Part shown: in pieces, positions 50,953-59,042 of the stretch
Position numbering within the stretch: position 1 is the stretch's first letter
Layout of the letters: the number at the start of each line of letters is the position of its first letter
DNA from: Clavibacter michiganensis subsp. insidiosus
GTDB taxonomy: Bacteria > Actinomycetota > Actinomycetes > Actinomycetales > Microbacteriaceae
Direction: 5' to 3'
Length of the DNA: 64,000 nt
Assembly: GCF_002240565.1 (NCBI RefSeq)
Contig: NZ_MZMO01000001.1
Location: 2,852,001-2,916,000 of the forward strand
The notes under the pieces: model-generated
Told to the model about the DNA's origin: nothing
Database searches by the model: none
What the model saw: only the letters and a program-made list of their open reading frames with translations
Translations under genes and position numbers: made by a program

Positions 50953-51453
50953 ATGACCGACACGACGAACGACCACCAGGACGACCGCGAGCGCGTCGCC
51001 GAGCTCGTGAAGAGCGCCCGCATCGCGCTCCTCACCACCGTCAACGCCCACGGGCAGCTCGTGAGCCGCCCGCTCGCCAGCCAGGAGCGCGACTTCGACG
51101 GCGACCTCTGGTTCTTCACGCAGGATCCGAGCGACAAGACCGCCGAGATCCGCGCGAACGACCAGGTGAACGTGTCGCTGCAGTCCGGCGACGGGTTCCT
51201 CTCCATCGCCGGCACCGCGGAGATCACGCGCGACCGCGCTCGCATCGACGAGCTCTGGTCGACCGGCGCCGAGGCGTGGTTCGAGGGCGGGGAGGACGAC
51301 CCGACGGTCGCGCTGATCCGCGTGCACGCCGACGCCGCCGAGTACTGGTACCAGGACACCCCGAAGCCGATCGCGCTGATCAAGTACGCCAAGGCCGCCA
51401 TCACGGGCGAGCGCCCGAAGGACGTCGGGGAGCACGGCACCGTCGAGCTATGA
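50953..51453 (+). CDS. pyridoxamine-phosphate-oxidase-fold general stress protein
   Basis: A 166-residue split-barrel flavin-binding protein of the general-stress-protein-26 type. Seen are A-R-I-A-L-L-T-T-V-N-A-H-G-Q-L-V-S-R-P-L, then D-G-D-L-W-F-F-T-Q, then the C-terminal A-E-Y-W-Y-Q-D. The family binds FMN or F420 and is linked to stress tolerance and plant-pathogen virulence in some bacteria. The IS copy 2 begins 15 bases after its stop, so the gene is intact. Confidence 0.85.
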   Translation: MTDTTNDHQDDRERVAELVKSARIALLTTVNAHGQLVSRPLASQERDFDGDLWFFTQDPSDKTAEIRANDQVNVSLQSGDGFLSIAGTAEITRDRARIDELWSTGAEAWFEGGEDDPTVALIRVHADAAEYWYQDTPKPIALIKYAKAAITGERPKDVGEHGTVEL

Positions 51454-51462
51454 CCCGCGCGC

Positions 51463-51468
51463 GCTAGC
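51463..51468. repeat. target-site duplication of IS copy 2, left (GCTAGC)
   Basis: GCTAGC abuts the left IS end and recurs at 52537-52542. Confidence 0.85.
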
Positions 51469-51477
51469 TGTACTGAG

Positions 51478-52440
51478 TCATGACGTTGGTGACACTCGGG
51501 CCGCGGGCGTCAGCCCGTGGCTCGAGTGGATTCGTTCAGTGTTGTAGTGCTGGATCCACGGATCAAGGGCGTCGGTTCTGGCTTGGTTGCTGGTGAAGGG
51601 TTGCCGGTAGGCCCACTCGGTCGCGAGGGTGCGGTTGAAGCGTTCGACCTTGCCGTTCTGCCAGGGGCAGTGCGGGCGGATGAACTTCTGCCTCGCACCG
51701 AGCTGCGTGACCGCGTTCTGGAACGCGGCCGAGTGCCGGTAGGCGAACGCGTTGTCCGTCAGGACCCGTTCGATGCGGGTGATGCCGTGCTCGGCGAAGT
51801 ACGCCGCGGCCCGGGTCAGGAACCCTGCCGCGGTCACGCCCTTCTCGTCCGGGTGGATCTCCGCGTAGGCGAGGCGGGTGTGGTCATCGACCACGGCGTG
51901 GACGTAATCGAACCCGATCCCACGACCACGAACCTGTTCGCTGCGGCCATGCGCCCGCCAGCCGCCGCCGTCCGGGATCCGGCCGAGCTTCTTCACGTCG
52001 ACGTGGATCAGGTCGCCGGGATGCTCATGCTCGTACCGGTTTGCCGTCGACCGGGATGCCCGGATCACGGCCCCGGTGACGGGGTCCAACCATGCCAACG
52101 GCGGTGCCCCGTGCCGCCGCAGGACGCGGGAGATCGTGCGGGCTGGAACACCGGTCACCGGCGCCAACCGGGCAGGACCTGATCGCAATCGGGTCCTCGC
52201 TTCCACGACGGCTCGTTCTCGTTCCGGGCTCGTCCTCGTCGGCACCCGTCTCGGCCTCGAGGACCGGTCCGACAAGCCTTCGAAACCCTCGGACCGGAAC
52301 CGATTCACCCACCGATGCGCGCACTGACGCGACACACCGAGTTCGCGCGCGACATGCGAGACCGGCCGACGATCCTCGACCACCCGCCGCACGAGGAGAA
52401 CCCTCCCGTGAACCGTCAGACGAGCATTAGCGTGGGACAT
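51478..52440 (-). CDS. IS481-family DDE transposase, copy 2
   Basis: A 320-residue transposase, identical to copy 1 except Val for Ile in the R-T-I-S-R-V-L-R-R-H-G segment and one extra C-terminal Ser. The extra Ser arises because the base change in the left inverted repeat removes the first TGA. Full DDE triad and HTH are present, so it is presumably active. Confidence 0.95.
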   Translation of the reverse strand: MSHANARLTVHGRVLLVRRVVEDRRPVSHVARELGVSRQCAHRWVNRFRSEGFEGLSDRSSRPRRVPTRTSPERERAVVEARTRLRSGPARLAPVTGVPARTISRVLRRHGAPPLAWLDPVTGAVIRASRSTANRYEHEHPGDLIHVDVKKLGRIPDGGGWRAHGRSEQVRGRGIGFDYVHAVVDDHTRLAYAEIHPDEKGVTAAGFLTRAAAYFAEHGITRIERVLTDNAFAYRHSAAFQNAVTQLGARQKFIRPHCPWQNGKVERFNRTLATEWAYRQPFTSNQARTDALDPWIQHYNTERIHSSHGLTPAARVSPTS

Positions 52441-52441
52441 C

Positions 52442-52494
52442 GAGGCCTCCTGGCAGTGGCAGAACTAGACAGCTCCATCAAGCCAGGAGGCCTC
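52442..52494 (-). promoter_or_regulatory. hairpin sequestering the transposase ribosome site, copy 2
   Basis: Same 13-bp inverted repeat as in copy 1 (52442-52454 with 52482-52494), covering the AGGAGG site before the ATG at 52440. Confidence 0.65.
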
Positions 52495-52536
52495 CTCACA
52501 CGCCCCGAAGTGTCACCAACGTCATGGCCGGGTACA

Positions 52537-52542
52537 GCTAGC
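52537..52542. repeat. target-site duplication of IS copy 2, right (GCTAGC)
   Basis: Exact repeat of 51463-51468. It contains the TAG stop (complement, 52538-52540) of the kinase gene. Confidence 0.85.
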
Positions 52543-53245
52543 CGGCGACGGCCTCCGGCACGCCCGCCGCGGCGCCGTCCACCACGAGGTCGGCGCGGCC
52601 GCGCGTGCCCTCGATCAGCACCGCGTTCGCGCCATCGACGTCGCGAGCCCACGCCTGGGCGGCGTCGGGATCGCGCCCGCCGGCCGTGTGCCGGTCGACC
52701 AGGCGCGAGAAGCGCGCGTCGCCCGGCGTCGCGCAGAACCACGCCTCGTCGAGCTCGGCGCGGAGGAGCCCCCACGGGCCGGCGTCGACGAGCAGGTAGT
52801 TGCCCTCGACCACGACGAGCCGGACGGCCGGATCCACCGCGATGGCGCCCGCGACGCCCTCGTCCACGGCCCGGTCGAAGGACGGCGCGTAGACGACGTG
52901 GTCGGTCTCGGCGCGGATCCGCCGCACGAGGGCGAGCACGCCCCAGCCGTCGAACGTGTCGATCGCGCCCTTGCGATCGTGGCGGCCCAGCCGGTCGAGC
53001 GTGGCGTTGGCGAGGTGGAAGCCGTCCATCGGCACGTACGCCGCGGTGCCGTCGCCCGCCCGCGCGTCGATGCACGCCACCAGCGCCCGCGCGAGCGTCG
53101 TCTTGCCGGCGCCGGGGCTGCCCGCGATGGCGAGGATCGCCCGGCGGCCGTCGCGCACGAGGCCGAGGGCGCGGCGGGCGAGGCGGTCGAGGTCGCCCGT
53201 CGCGGGCGAGGCGGGATGCGGGCGGCCGTCGGGTGCGGGGTCCAT
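52538..53245 (-). CDS. nucleoside/pantothenate-kinase-like P-loop protein
   Basis: A 235-residue small-molecule kinase of the uridine-kinase/PanK superfamily. The Walker A motif is A-G-S-P-G-A-G-K-T-T near 41-50. The substrate Asp is in M-D-G-F-H-L, and the lid Arg/His lies in D-R-H-T-A-G-G-R. V-V-E-G-N-Y-L-L corresponds to the Walker B strand. Relatives of this form phosphorylate nucleosides or sugars; the substrate is not determined. The IS inserted precisely at its stop codon, which is preserved by the duplicated target. Confidence 0.85.
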   Translation of the reverse strand: MDPAPDGRPHPASPATGDLDRLARRALGLVRDGRRAILAIAGSPGAGKTTLARALVACIDARAGDGTAAYVPMDGFHLANATLDRLGRHDRKGAIDTFDGWGVLALVRRIRAETDHVVYAPSFDRAVDEGVAGAIAVDPAVRLVVVEGNYLLVDAGPWGLLRAELDEAWFCATPGDARFSRLVDRHTAGGRDPDAAQAWARDVDGANAVLIEGTRGRADLVVDGAAAGVPEAVAG

Positions 53246-53271
53246 CCGGCCAGTCTCGCGGACCCGTGCCC

Positions 53272-53277
53272 CATGAT
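53272..53277 (+). promoter_or_regulatory. -10 box CATGAT of pfkA
   Basis: Six bases before the GTG at 53284; supports that start and a leaderless message. Confidence 0.4.
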
Positions 53278-53283
53278 GGACGT

Positions 53284-54309
53284 GTGCGCATCGGAATCCT
53301 CACCTCAGGCGGAGACTGCCCCGGACTCAACGCGGTCATCCGCGGGGCGGTGCTCAAGGGAACGACCATCCACAAGCAGGAGTTCGTGGGCTTCCGCGAC
53401 GGCTGGCGGGGTGTCGTCGACGGCGACGTCATGCCGCTCGCGCGCCGCGACATCCAGGGCATCGGCAAGCAGGGCGGCACGATCCTCGGCACCAGCCGCA
53501 CGAACCCGTTCGAGGGCGACGGCGGCGTGGAGCGGATCCAGGAGAACCTCGACCGCCTCGGCATCGACGCCATCCTCGCCATCGGCGGCGAGGGCACGCT
53601 CGCGGCCGCGAAGCGCCTCACCGACGCGGGCCTCAAGATCGTGGGCGTCCCCAAGACCGTCGACAACGACCTCGACGCCACCGACTACACGTTCGGCTTC
53701 GACACCGCGGTGCAGATCGCGACCGACGCCATGGACCGCCTCCGCACCACGGGCGACTCGCACAGCCGCTGCATGGTGGCCGAGGTCATGGGCCGGCACG
53801 TCGGCTGGATCGCGCTGCACTCCGGCATGGCCGCGGGCGCGCACGCGATCCTCATCCCCGAGCAGAAGACGAGCATGGACGAGATCATCGGCTGGGTCCG
53901 CTCCGCCTACGACCGCGGGCGCGCGCCGCTCGTCGTCGTCGCGGAGGGATTCATCCCCGAGCACGCGTCGGACGCGCACGGCGAGCGCGGGCTCGACGCC
54001 TTCGGCCGCCCGCGGCTCGGCGGCATCGGCGAGCAGATCGCGCCCATCATCGAGGAGCGCACGGGCATCGAGACCCGCGCGACGACCCTCGGCCACATCC
54101 AGCGCGGCGGCACCCCGTCGTCGTACGACCGCGTGCTCGCCACCCGCCTCGGCCTCGCCGCGGTCGACAGCGTGCGTGACGGGCACTGGGGCCGCATGGT
54201 CGCGCTCCGCGGCACCGACATCGTCCACGTGGGCTTCGAGGAGGCGCTCGGCCGCCTCAAGACCGTGCCGCAGCACCGCTACGACGAGGCCGCGATCCTC
54301 TTCGGCTGA
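53284..54309 (+). CDS. pfkA: 6-phosphofructokinase
   Basis: A 341-residue glycolytic kinase that phosphorylates fructose 6-phosphate. The phosphoryl-donor loop is S-G-G-D-C-P-G-L-N-A near 8-17, with G-G-E-G-T near 103 and P-K-T-V-D-N-D near 122. In E. coli numbering these give Gly104 and Lys124. As I recall, that combination is seen in ATP-using actinobacterial enzymes, whereas Asp104 with Lys124 marks pyrophosphate users. The catalytic Asp is in T-V-D-N-D, and M-G-R-H-V-G-W and the G-H-I-Q-R-G-G segments bind sugar phosphate. ATP dependence is therefore likely. Confidence 0.93.
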   Translation: MRIGILTSGGDCPGLNAVIRGAVLKGTTIHKQEFVGFRDGWRGVVDGDVMPLARRDIQGIGKQGGTILGTSRTNPFEGDGGVERIQENLDRLGIDAILAIGGEGTLAAAKRLTDAGLKIVGVPKTVDNDLDATDYTFGFDTAVQIATDAMDRLRTTGDSHSRCMVAEVMGRHVGWIALHSGMAAGAHAILIPEQKTSMDEIIGWVRSAYDRGRAPLVVVAEGFIPEHASDAHGERGLDAFGRPRLGGIGEQIAPIIEERTGIETRATTLGHIQRGGTPSSYDRVLATRLGLAAVDSVRDGHWGRMVALRGTDIVHVGFEEALGRLKTVPQHRYDEAAILFG

Positions 54310-54361
54310 TCCCGGCCGGTCGGTGATCCGCCGTCGCTCGCGTCGCCGCGGCGCCCGGGCG

Positions 54362-54367
54362 TAGCGT
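54362..54367 (+). promoter_or_regulatory. -10 box TAGCGT of a leaderless transcript
   Basis: Six bases before the ATG at 54374. Confidence 0.55.
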
Positions 54368-54373
54368 GACGGC

Positions 54374-55399
54374 ATGACGTACCGCGCGCTCGTGGCCGAG
54401 CAGACCGTCGCCGACGACGGCACCCCGGGCATCGAGGTCGCGCTGCGCGACCTCCCCGACGAGCGGGCGACGGGCGGCGCGGACGGCCCCGGCGACGGCG
54501 AGGTCGCGCTCGACGTCCTCCACTCGAGCGTCAACTACAAGGACGGCATGCTGCTCGGCGGCCGGCCCGGGATCGCGCGCACCAGCCCGCTCGTCGCCGG
54601 CATCGACGCCGTCGGCACGGTCGCGGCGAGCGGATCCCCCGCTTTCGACGTCGGCGACCTGGTCGTCCTGAACGGCGCCGGCCTCGGCGAGAGCCGCGAC
54701 GGCGGGTTGGCCGAGCGCGTGCGCGTCCCGGCCGCCGCGCTGGTCCGCGTGCCCGACGGCATGTCCGCGGTGCGCGCCGCCGCCATCGGCACCGCCGGCT
54801 TCACCGCGATGCTCTCGGTGCTCGCGCTGGAGCGCGGCGGCGTGGAGCCCGGATCCGGCGACGTGCTCGTCACGGGCGCGGGCGGCGGGGTCGGATCCGT
54901 GGCCGTCGCGCTCCTCGCCCGCCTCGGCCACCGCGTGGTCGCCTCGACCGGCCGCGTCGACGAGCTCGGCGACCGGCTGCGCGCGCTCGGCGCCGCCGAG
55001 GTGATCGACCGCTCCGAGCTCGGCGAGCCCGGGAAGCCGCTGCAGCGCATCCGCTGGGCGGGCGCGGTCGACAGCGTCGGCAGCGCGACCCTCGTCAACG
55101 TCCTCGCGCAGACCCGCTGGGGCGGCGTCGTGACGGCAGCCGGGCTCGCGCAGGGCCCCGACCTCCCGGGCACCGTGCTCCCCTTCATCCTCCGCGCGGT
55201 CACGCTCGCCGGGATCAACTCGGTCGAGGCGCCGGGCGCGCTGCGGCGGGAGGCGTGGGCCCGGCTCGCGACCGACCTCGACCCCGCGCTCCTCGACGCC
55301 ATCACCACGACCGTGCCGCTGGACGGCGCGATCGCCGCGGGCGAGCGGATCCTCGCGGGCGCCTCGAGCGGACGCGTCGTGGTCGACGTCCGCGCGTAG
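54374..55399 (+). CDS. acrylyl-CoA reductase-like MDR (AcuI/YhdH family)
   Basis: A 341-residue zinc-less medium-chain reductase. The YhdH/AcuI marks are S-S-V-N-Y-K-D-G-M-L, the glycine-rich V-T-G-A-G-G-G-V-G-S-V-A-V near 173-185 for NADPH, and the late L-A-G-I-N-S-V-E segment. It is expected to reduce acryloyl-CoA or similar enones and detoxify them. An insertion rich in Gly/Asp near 35-45 is unusual but does not hit a motif. Single gene with its own promoter. Confidence 0.9.
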   Translation: MTYRALVAEQTVADDGTPGIEVALRDLPDERATGGADGPGDGEVALDVLHSSVNYKDGMLLGGRPGIARTSPLVAGIDAVGTVAASGSPAFDVGDLVVLNGAGLGESRDGGLAERVRVPAAALVRVPDGMSAVRAAAIGTAGFTAMLSVLALERGGVEPGSGDVLVTGAGGGVGSVAVALLARLGHRVVASTGRVDELGDRLRALGAAEVIDRSELGEPGKPLQRIRWAGAVDSVGSATLVNVLAQTRWGGVVTAAGLAQGPDLPGTVLPFILRAVTLAGINSVEAPGALRREAWARLATDLDPALLDAITTTVPLDGAIAAGERILAGASSGRVVVDVRA

Positions 55400-55493
55400 G
55401 ACCCGCCGCCCGCACCCGCTGCCGCGCGCCGCCGTGCCGCGCCGCGCGCTACCCTGGGCCCGACGCGGCACGGTGCCGCCGGAGCGAGGGATC

Positions 55494-55886
55494 ATGACCG
55501 CGGTAGCCGCCACCGGCACCATCTTCGTCGGGCTCGCGGCCCTGCTGCACGCGTTCTTCTTCCTCCTCGAGAGCGTCTGGTTCGAGAAGCCGTTCGCCTG
55601 GAAGCGCTTCGGCGTGGCCGACCAGGAGAAGGCCCTCATCATCAAGCCGTGGGCGTACAACCAGGGCTTCTACAACCTGTTCCTCGCGCTCGGCGCCGGC
55701 CTCGGGCTGATCCTCTACTTCGTCGGCAACGTGCCCGCCGGCCTCACGCTCGTGCTGTTCACGACCGCGTGCATGGTGCTGGCGTCGATCATCATCGCGA
55801 GCACGGGCAAGAAGTACCTCATCCCCGCGCTCGTGCAGGGCGTGCCGCCGCTGCTCGGCCTCGTCTTCTTCGCCGCCGCCTCCTGA
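55494..55886 (+). CDS. DUF1304 family membrane protein
   Basis: A 130-residue protein with four membrane segments (I-F-V-G-L-A-A-L-L-H-A-F-F-F-L-L-E, F-Y-N-L-F-L-A-L-G-A-G-L-G-L-I-L-Y-F, L-V-L-F-T-T-A-C-M-V-L-A-S, and V-P-P-L-L-G-L-V-F-F). The conserved E-S-x-W-F segment and the N-Q-G-F-Y-N motif between TM1 and TM2 are diagnostic of DUF1304. Function unknown. A TACCCT box at 55450-55455 and a GAGCGAGGG site suggest a short-leader transcript. Confidence 0.85.
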   Translation: MTAVAATGTIFVGLAALLHAFFFLLESVWFEKPFAWKRFGVADQEKALIIKPWAYNQGFYNLFLALGAGLGLILYFVGNVPAGLTLVLFTTACMVLASIIIASTGKKYLIPALVQGVPPLLGLVFFAAAS

Positions 55887-55942
55887 GCCGTCGCCGACGG
55901 ACCGCCATGAGGGCCGCCGCCCTCTTCCGCGGGACCGGCAGA

Positions 55943-55961
55943 TGAGGTTAGGCTCACCTAC
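55943..55961 (+). promoter_or_regulatory. DtxR/IdeR-type iron box
   Basis: The 19-bp site starting TGAGGTTAGG and ending CTCACCTAC matches the DtxR consensus TTAGGTTAGGCTAACCTAA at 16 positions. It overlaps a TAGGCT -10 box and ends three bases before the heme oxygenase ATG. Iron-loaded DtxR should repress the gene. Confidence 0.82.
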
Positions 55962-55964
55962 ATC

Positions 55965-56624
55965 ATGACCGTCGTCCCCCTCACCGAGGCCCTCCGCGAT
56001 CGAACACGACCGCGCGCCGAGGCGCACGACGCCGACGAGTTCATGTCCGCGCTCGTGACCGGCCGCGGCTGCCGCGACGACTACGTGGCCCTCGTCGCGC
56101 AGCACTACTTCATCTACCGCGCCATCGAGCAGGCGACCGAGCGCATGGCGGCCGATCCCGTGGCCGCGCGCTTCATCAGCACCCGCCTCACGCGCCTCCC
56201 CGCCATCGAGGCCGACCTCGAGTTCCTCGTGGGGCCCGACTGGCGCGAGGTCGTCGAGCCGCTCGCGAGCACGGCCGCGTACGTCGAGCGGATCGAGCGG
56301 GTCGCGTCGGTCTGGGTGGGCGGTTTCGTCGCGCACCACTACACGCGCTACCTCGGCGACCTGTCCGGCGGCCGGCTCCTCCGCTCGCTCCTGCAGCGCC
56401 AGTTCGGCTTCGACACGAACGGCGTCGGCCTCTACCTCTTCGCGGAGATCGCCGAGCCGCGGCGCTTCTGCAGCACCTACCGGGAGGCGCTCGACCAGGC
56501 GCCGTGGGACGACGACGAGCGGGCCCGGGTCGTGGCCGAGGTCGAGCACGCGTACCGGCTCACCACGGACGTGTTCGCGGAGCTCGCGCGCGGTCGCGCC
56601 ACCGCTCCCCTCCGCCGGGCCTGA
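55965..56624 (+). CDS. heme oxygenase
   Basis: A 219-residue all-helical HmuO/HO-1-type enzyme that opens heme to biliverdin, CO and Fe2+, releasing iron. The proximal His is in A-E-A-H-D-A-D-E near 22. The distal helix contains Y-T-R-Y-L-G-D-L-S-G-G with the flexible glycines over the heme. Y-F-I-Y-R-A-I-E-Q is the conserved second helix. Length is normal. The DtxR-type box immediately upstream predicts induction under iron starvation, so host or environmental heme can serve as iron source. Confidence 0.94.
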   Translation: MTVVPLTEALRDRTRPRAEAHDADEFMSALVTGRGCRDDYVALVAQHYFIYRAIEQATERMAADPVAARFISTRLTRLPAIEADLEFLVGPDWREVVEPLASTAAYVERIERVASVWVGGFVAHHYTRYLGDLSGGRLLRSLLQRQFGFDTNGVGLYLFAEIAEPRRFCSTYREALDQAPWDDDERARVVAEVEHAYRLTTDVFAELARGRATAPLRRA

Positions 56625-56697
56625 CCCGGGGGATCCCGCCGCCCGCCCGCCTCCGGGCGTCCACCCGGCCGGCCGGTCGAGCGTCCGAGGCCGGGCA

Positions 56698-56703
56698 TAG
56701 GCT
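56698..56703 (+). promoter_or_regulatory. -10 box TAGGCT of the endonuclease gene
   Basis: Six bases before the ATG at 56710. Confidence 0.55.
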
Positions 56704-56709
56704 CCGGGC

Positions 56710-57531
56710 ATGGACGGCTACGACCTCGACTTCCTGCCCATCGCCCTCCCGCTGCCGGAGGCCCCGGCCGACGCGCAGCCCGTGCGGCTCGACTACCTGC
56801 ACTTCACGGTGCTCATGGACACCGACCGGCGCCTCGCCGCGCTGACCGCCGTGAACATCGATGGCGCGCGGCTCGTCGACGTGGAGCGCTCCGACGACTG
56901 GCACCTGGATCCGCGCCTGCCGGCCGACCAGCAGTGCGGCCCCGAGCTGTACGCGCGCAACGACATCGACCGCGGGCACCTGGTGCGGCGGCGAGATCCC
57001 GTGTGGGGCGACATCGCGGAGGCCGCCCGCGCGAGCGCGGACACCTTCGTCTACACGAACGCCGCGCCGCAGGCCGCGGAGTTCAACCAGTCCAAGGAGC
57101 TGTGGCTCGGCCTCGAGGACTACGTCCTCGACAACGCCGACCTCGGCGACCGGCGCATGACCGTCCTCACCGGGCCCGTGTTCTCGGACGACGACCCCGT
57201 GTACCGCGGCGTCCGGATCCCGCTCATGTTCTGGAAGATCGCGGCCTGGGTCGCGGGCGAGCGGCTCGCGGCCACCGCGTACCTCCTCGACCAGGCGCCG
57301 GAGCTCGGCGACCTGGACCGGCGGTCGGCGACCGCGGACGCACCGGAGCTCGGGCCGTACCGCACCTACCAGGTGGCGGTGTCGGAGATCGGCGCGCTCA
57401 CGGGCTTCGACGTGGCGCAGCTCGCGGCGGCCGACCGGCTCGGCGTCCCCGCGACGGCCCGCCCGGGCACGCCCGCGGACGGCCGCGACGGCTGGGTCGA
57501 GCTGGAGCGGTTCGCGGCGATCACGCTCTGA
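56710..57531 (+). CDS. DNA/RNA non-specific endonuclease (NUC1/beta-beta-alpha-metal family)
   Basis: A 273-residue nuclease. The catalytic D-R-G-H-L motif is near 96-100 (N-D-I-D-R-G-H-L), and the metal-binding Asn is in the helix T-N-A-A-P-Q-A-A-E-F-N-Q near 115-125. No signal peptide is visible, unlike secreted relatives, so export is uncertain. A leaderless promoter precedes and a strong terminator follows, making it monocistronic. Possible roles are nucleic acid scavenging or defence; neither is shown by context. Confidence 0.88.
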   Translation: MDGYDLDFLPIALPLPEAPADAQPVRLDYLHFTVLMDTDRRLAALTAVNIDGARLVDVERSDDWHLDPRLPADQQCGPELYARNDIDRGHLVRRRDPVWGDIAEAARASADTFVYTNAAPQAAEFNQSKELWLGLEDYVLDNADLGDRRMTVLTGPVFSDDDPVYRGVRIPLMFWKIAAWVAGERLAATAYLLDQAPELGDLDRRSATADAPELGPYRTYQVAVSEIGALTGFDVAQLAAADRLGVPATARPGTPADGRDGWVELERFAAITL

Positions 57532-57547
57532 GGTGCAGCACCCCGCG

Positions 57548-57591
57548 GCACGACGACGGGCCCGGCCATCCGGCCGGGCCCGTCGTCGTGC
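57548..57591. terminator. bidirectional hairpin terminator
   Basis: Perfect 20-bp stem (57548-57567 with 57572-57591, core CGACGACGGGCCCGG), 4-base loop, between the convergent endonuclease gene and hemL. The core repeats that of the terminator at 40889. Confidence 0.88.
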
Positions 57592-57599
57592 TGCGGCGG

Positions 57600-58967
57600 C
57601 TACGCGGGCGGGGTCGCCGCAGCGGCCGCGCGGGCGGCGGCCGGGAGGGCGCGGATCACGCGGTCGAGCGACGCCTCGTCCATCGCGGCCGACACGAACC
57701 ACGCCTCGAACACCGAGGGCGGCAGGCTGACGCCCTGGTCGAGCATGGAGTGGAAGAAGGCCGGATAGCGCCAGGTCTCCTGCGCCTGCACCGTGGCGTA
57801 GTCGGTGATCCCGTGCTCGGGCGGCGTGCCGAACGTGAAGCTGAAGAGGCTGCCCGCGCGCTGCACCGAGTAGGCGAGGCCGGCGCGGTCGAAGGCGAGC
57901 TCGACCGCGTAGATGAGGATGTCCGCGGCGATGTCGAGCGCGCGGTACACGTCGGCGTCCGCGAGGCGGAGGGTCGTGAGGCCCGCGGCGACCGCGACCG
58001 GGTTCCCGGACAGCGTGCCCGCCTGGTAGACGGGGCCGAGGGGCGCGAGGTGGTCCATCACGTCGGCCCGGCCGCCGAGCGCGGCGACGGGGAGGCCGCC
58101 GCCGATGACCTTGCCGTACGTGACGAGGTCGGGCGTCCAGGCGTCGGGGTGGTCGGCCGCGAGGCCGGCGTTGTCGAGGCCCCAGTAGCCGGCCGGGTGC
58201 ACGCGGAAGCCCGTGAGCACCTCGTCCGAGATGAGCAGGGATCCGTTGTCGTGGGCGATGCGCGCGAGCTCGGCGGTGAAGCCGGGCAGCGGCGGCACGA
58301 CGCCCATGTTCGCGGCGGCGGCCTCCGTGATCACGGCGGCGATGCGGGGCCCGTGCTCGGCGATGACGGCGCGGACGGCGCCGAGGTCGTTGTAGGGCAC
58401 CACGATGGTCTGCGCGGCGATGGCCGCGGGGATCCCCGCGGAGCCCGGCAGCGCCAGCGTCGCGACGCCGGAGCCGGCCTCGGCGAGGAGGCTGTCGGAG
58501 TGGCCGTGGTAGTGGCCGGCGAACTTCACGAGGAGGTCGCGGCCCGTGAACCCGCGGGCGAGGCGGATCGCGGTCATGGTGGCCTCGGTGCCGGTCGACA
58601 CGAGGCGGAGCTTCTCGATCGGGCGGCGGTCCGGGGATCCGTCGACGCCCGCGACGCGCACGCGCTCGGTGACGAGCTCGGCGAGCTCCGTCTCCGCGGG
58701 CGTCGTCGCGCCGAAGCCGAGGCCGAGCGCGGCGGCGTCCTGCACGGCCCGCACGACCTCGGGGCGGGCGTGGCCGAGGATCGCGGGGCCCCAGGAGTTG
58801 ACGAGGTCGACGTACTCCACGCCGTCGGCGTCGGTCACGTACGGGCCTGCCGCCTTCACCATCATGCGCGGCGTGCCGCCGACGGAGCCGAACGCGCGGA
58901 CGGGCGAGTTCACTCCCCCGGGGATGACGTCGCGGGCGCGGTCGAAGAGGTCCTGGGAGTGGGTCAC
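57600..58967 (-). CDS. hemL: glutamate-1-semialdehyde 2,1-aminomutase
   Basis: A 455-residue PLP aminomutase making 5-aminolevulinate, the first tetrapyrrole-specific precursor. The opening [11 protein letters not shown] is diagnostic. The phosphate loop is S-T-G-T-E-A-T-M, the ring Asp is in [11 protein letters not shown] and the Schiff-base Lys is in [11 protein letters not shown]. The C-terminus has an Ala-rich extension. GAAGGA precedes the ATG. It is the last gene of the heme operon on this strand and ends at a strong terminator. Confidence 0.96.
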   Translation of the reverse strand: MTHSQDLFDRARDVIPGGVNSPVRAFGSVGGTPRMMVKAAGPYVTDADGVEYVDLVNSWGPAILGHARPEVVRAVQDAAALGLGFGATTPAETELAELVTERVRVAGVDGSPDRRPIEKLRLVSTGTEATMTAIRLARGFTGRDLLVKFAGHYHGHSDSLLAEAGSGVATLALPGSAGIPAAIAAQTIVVPYNDLGAVRAVIAEHGPRIAAVITEAAAANMGVVPPLPGFTAELARIAHDNGSLLISDEVLTGFRVHPAGYWGLDNAGLAADHPDAWTPDLVTYGKVIGGGLPVAALGGRADVMDHLAPLGPVYQAGTLSGNPVAVAAGLTTLRLADADVYRALDIAADILIYAVELAFDRAGLAYSVQRAGSLFSFTFGTPPEHGITDYATVQAQETWRYPAFFHSMLDQGVSLPPSVFEAWFVSAAMDEASLDRVIRALPAAARAAAAATPPA

Positions 58968-59042
58968 GGTGAGTCCTTCGGTGCCGGGCGGGGATCCGCT
59001 CGGGGGCTGGGCCGGACGCGGTCCGGCGGGGAGGTGGGCGGC

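Larger units (their letters stand above)
51469..52536 (-). mobile_element. IS481-family insertion sequence, IS1121-like, copy 2
   Basis: Same length (1,068 bp) and orientation as copy 1, with the same terminal inverted repeats (51469-51496 and 52509-52536). Differences I could see by eye: one base in the left repeat, one near 52123 (Ile to Val in the transposase) and one near 52285. It inserted between the convergent stress-protein and kinase genes without breaking either. Confidence 0.94.
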
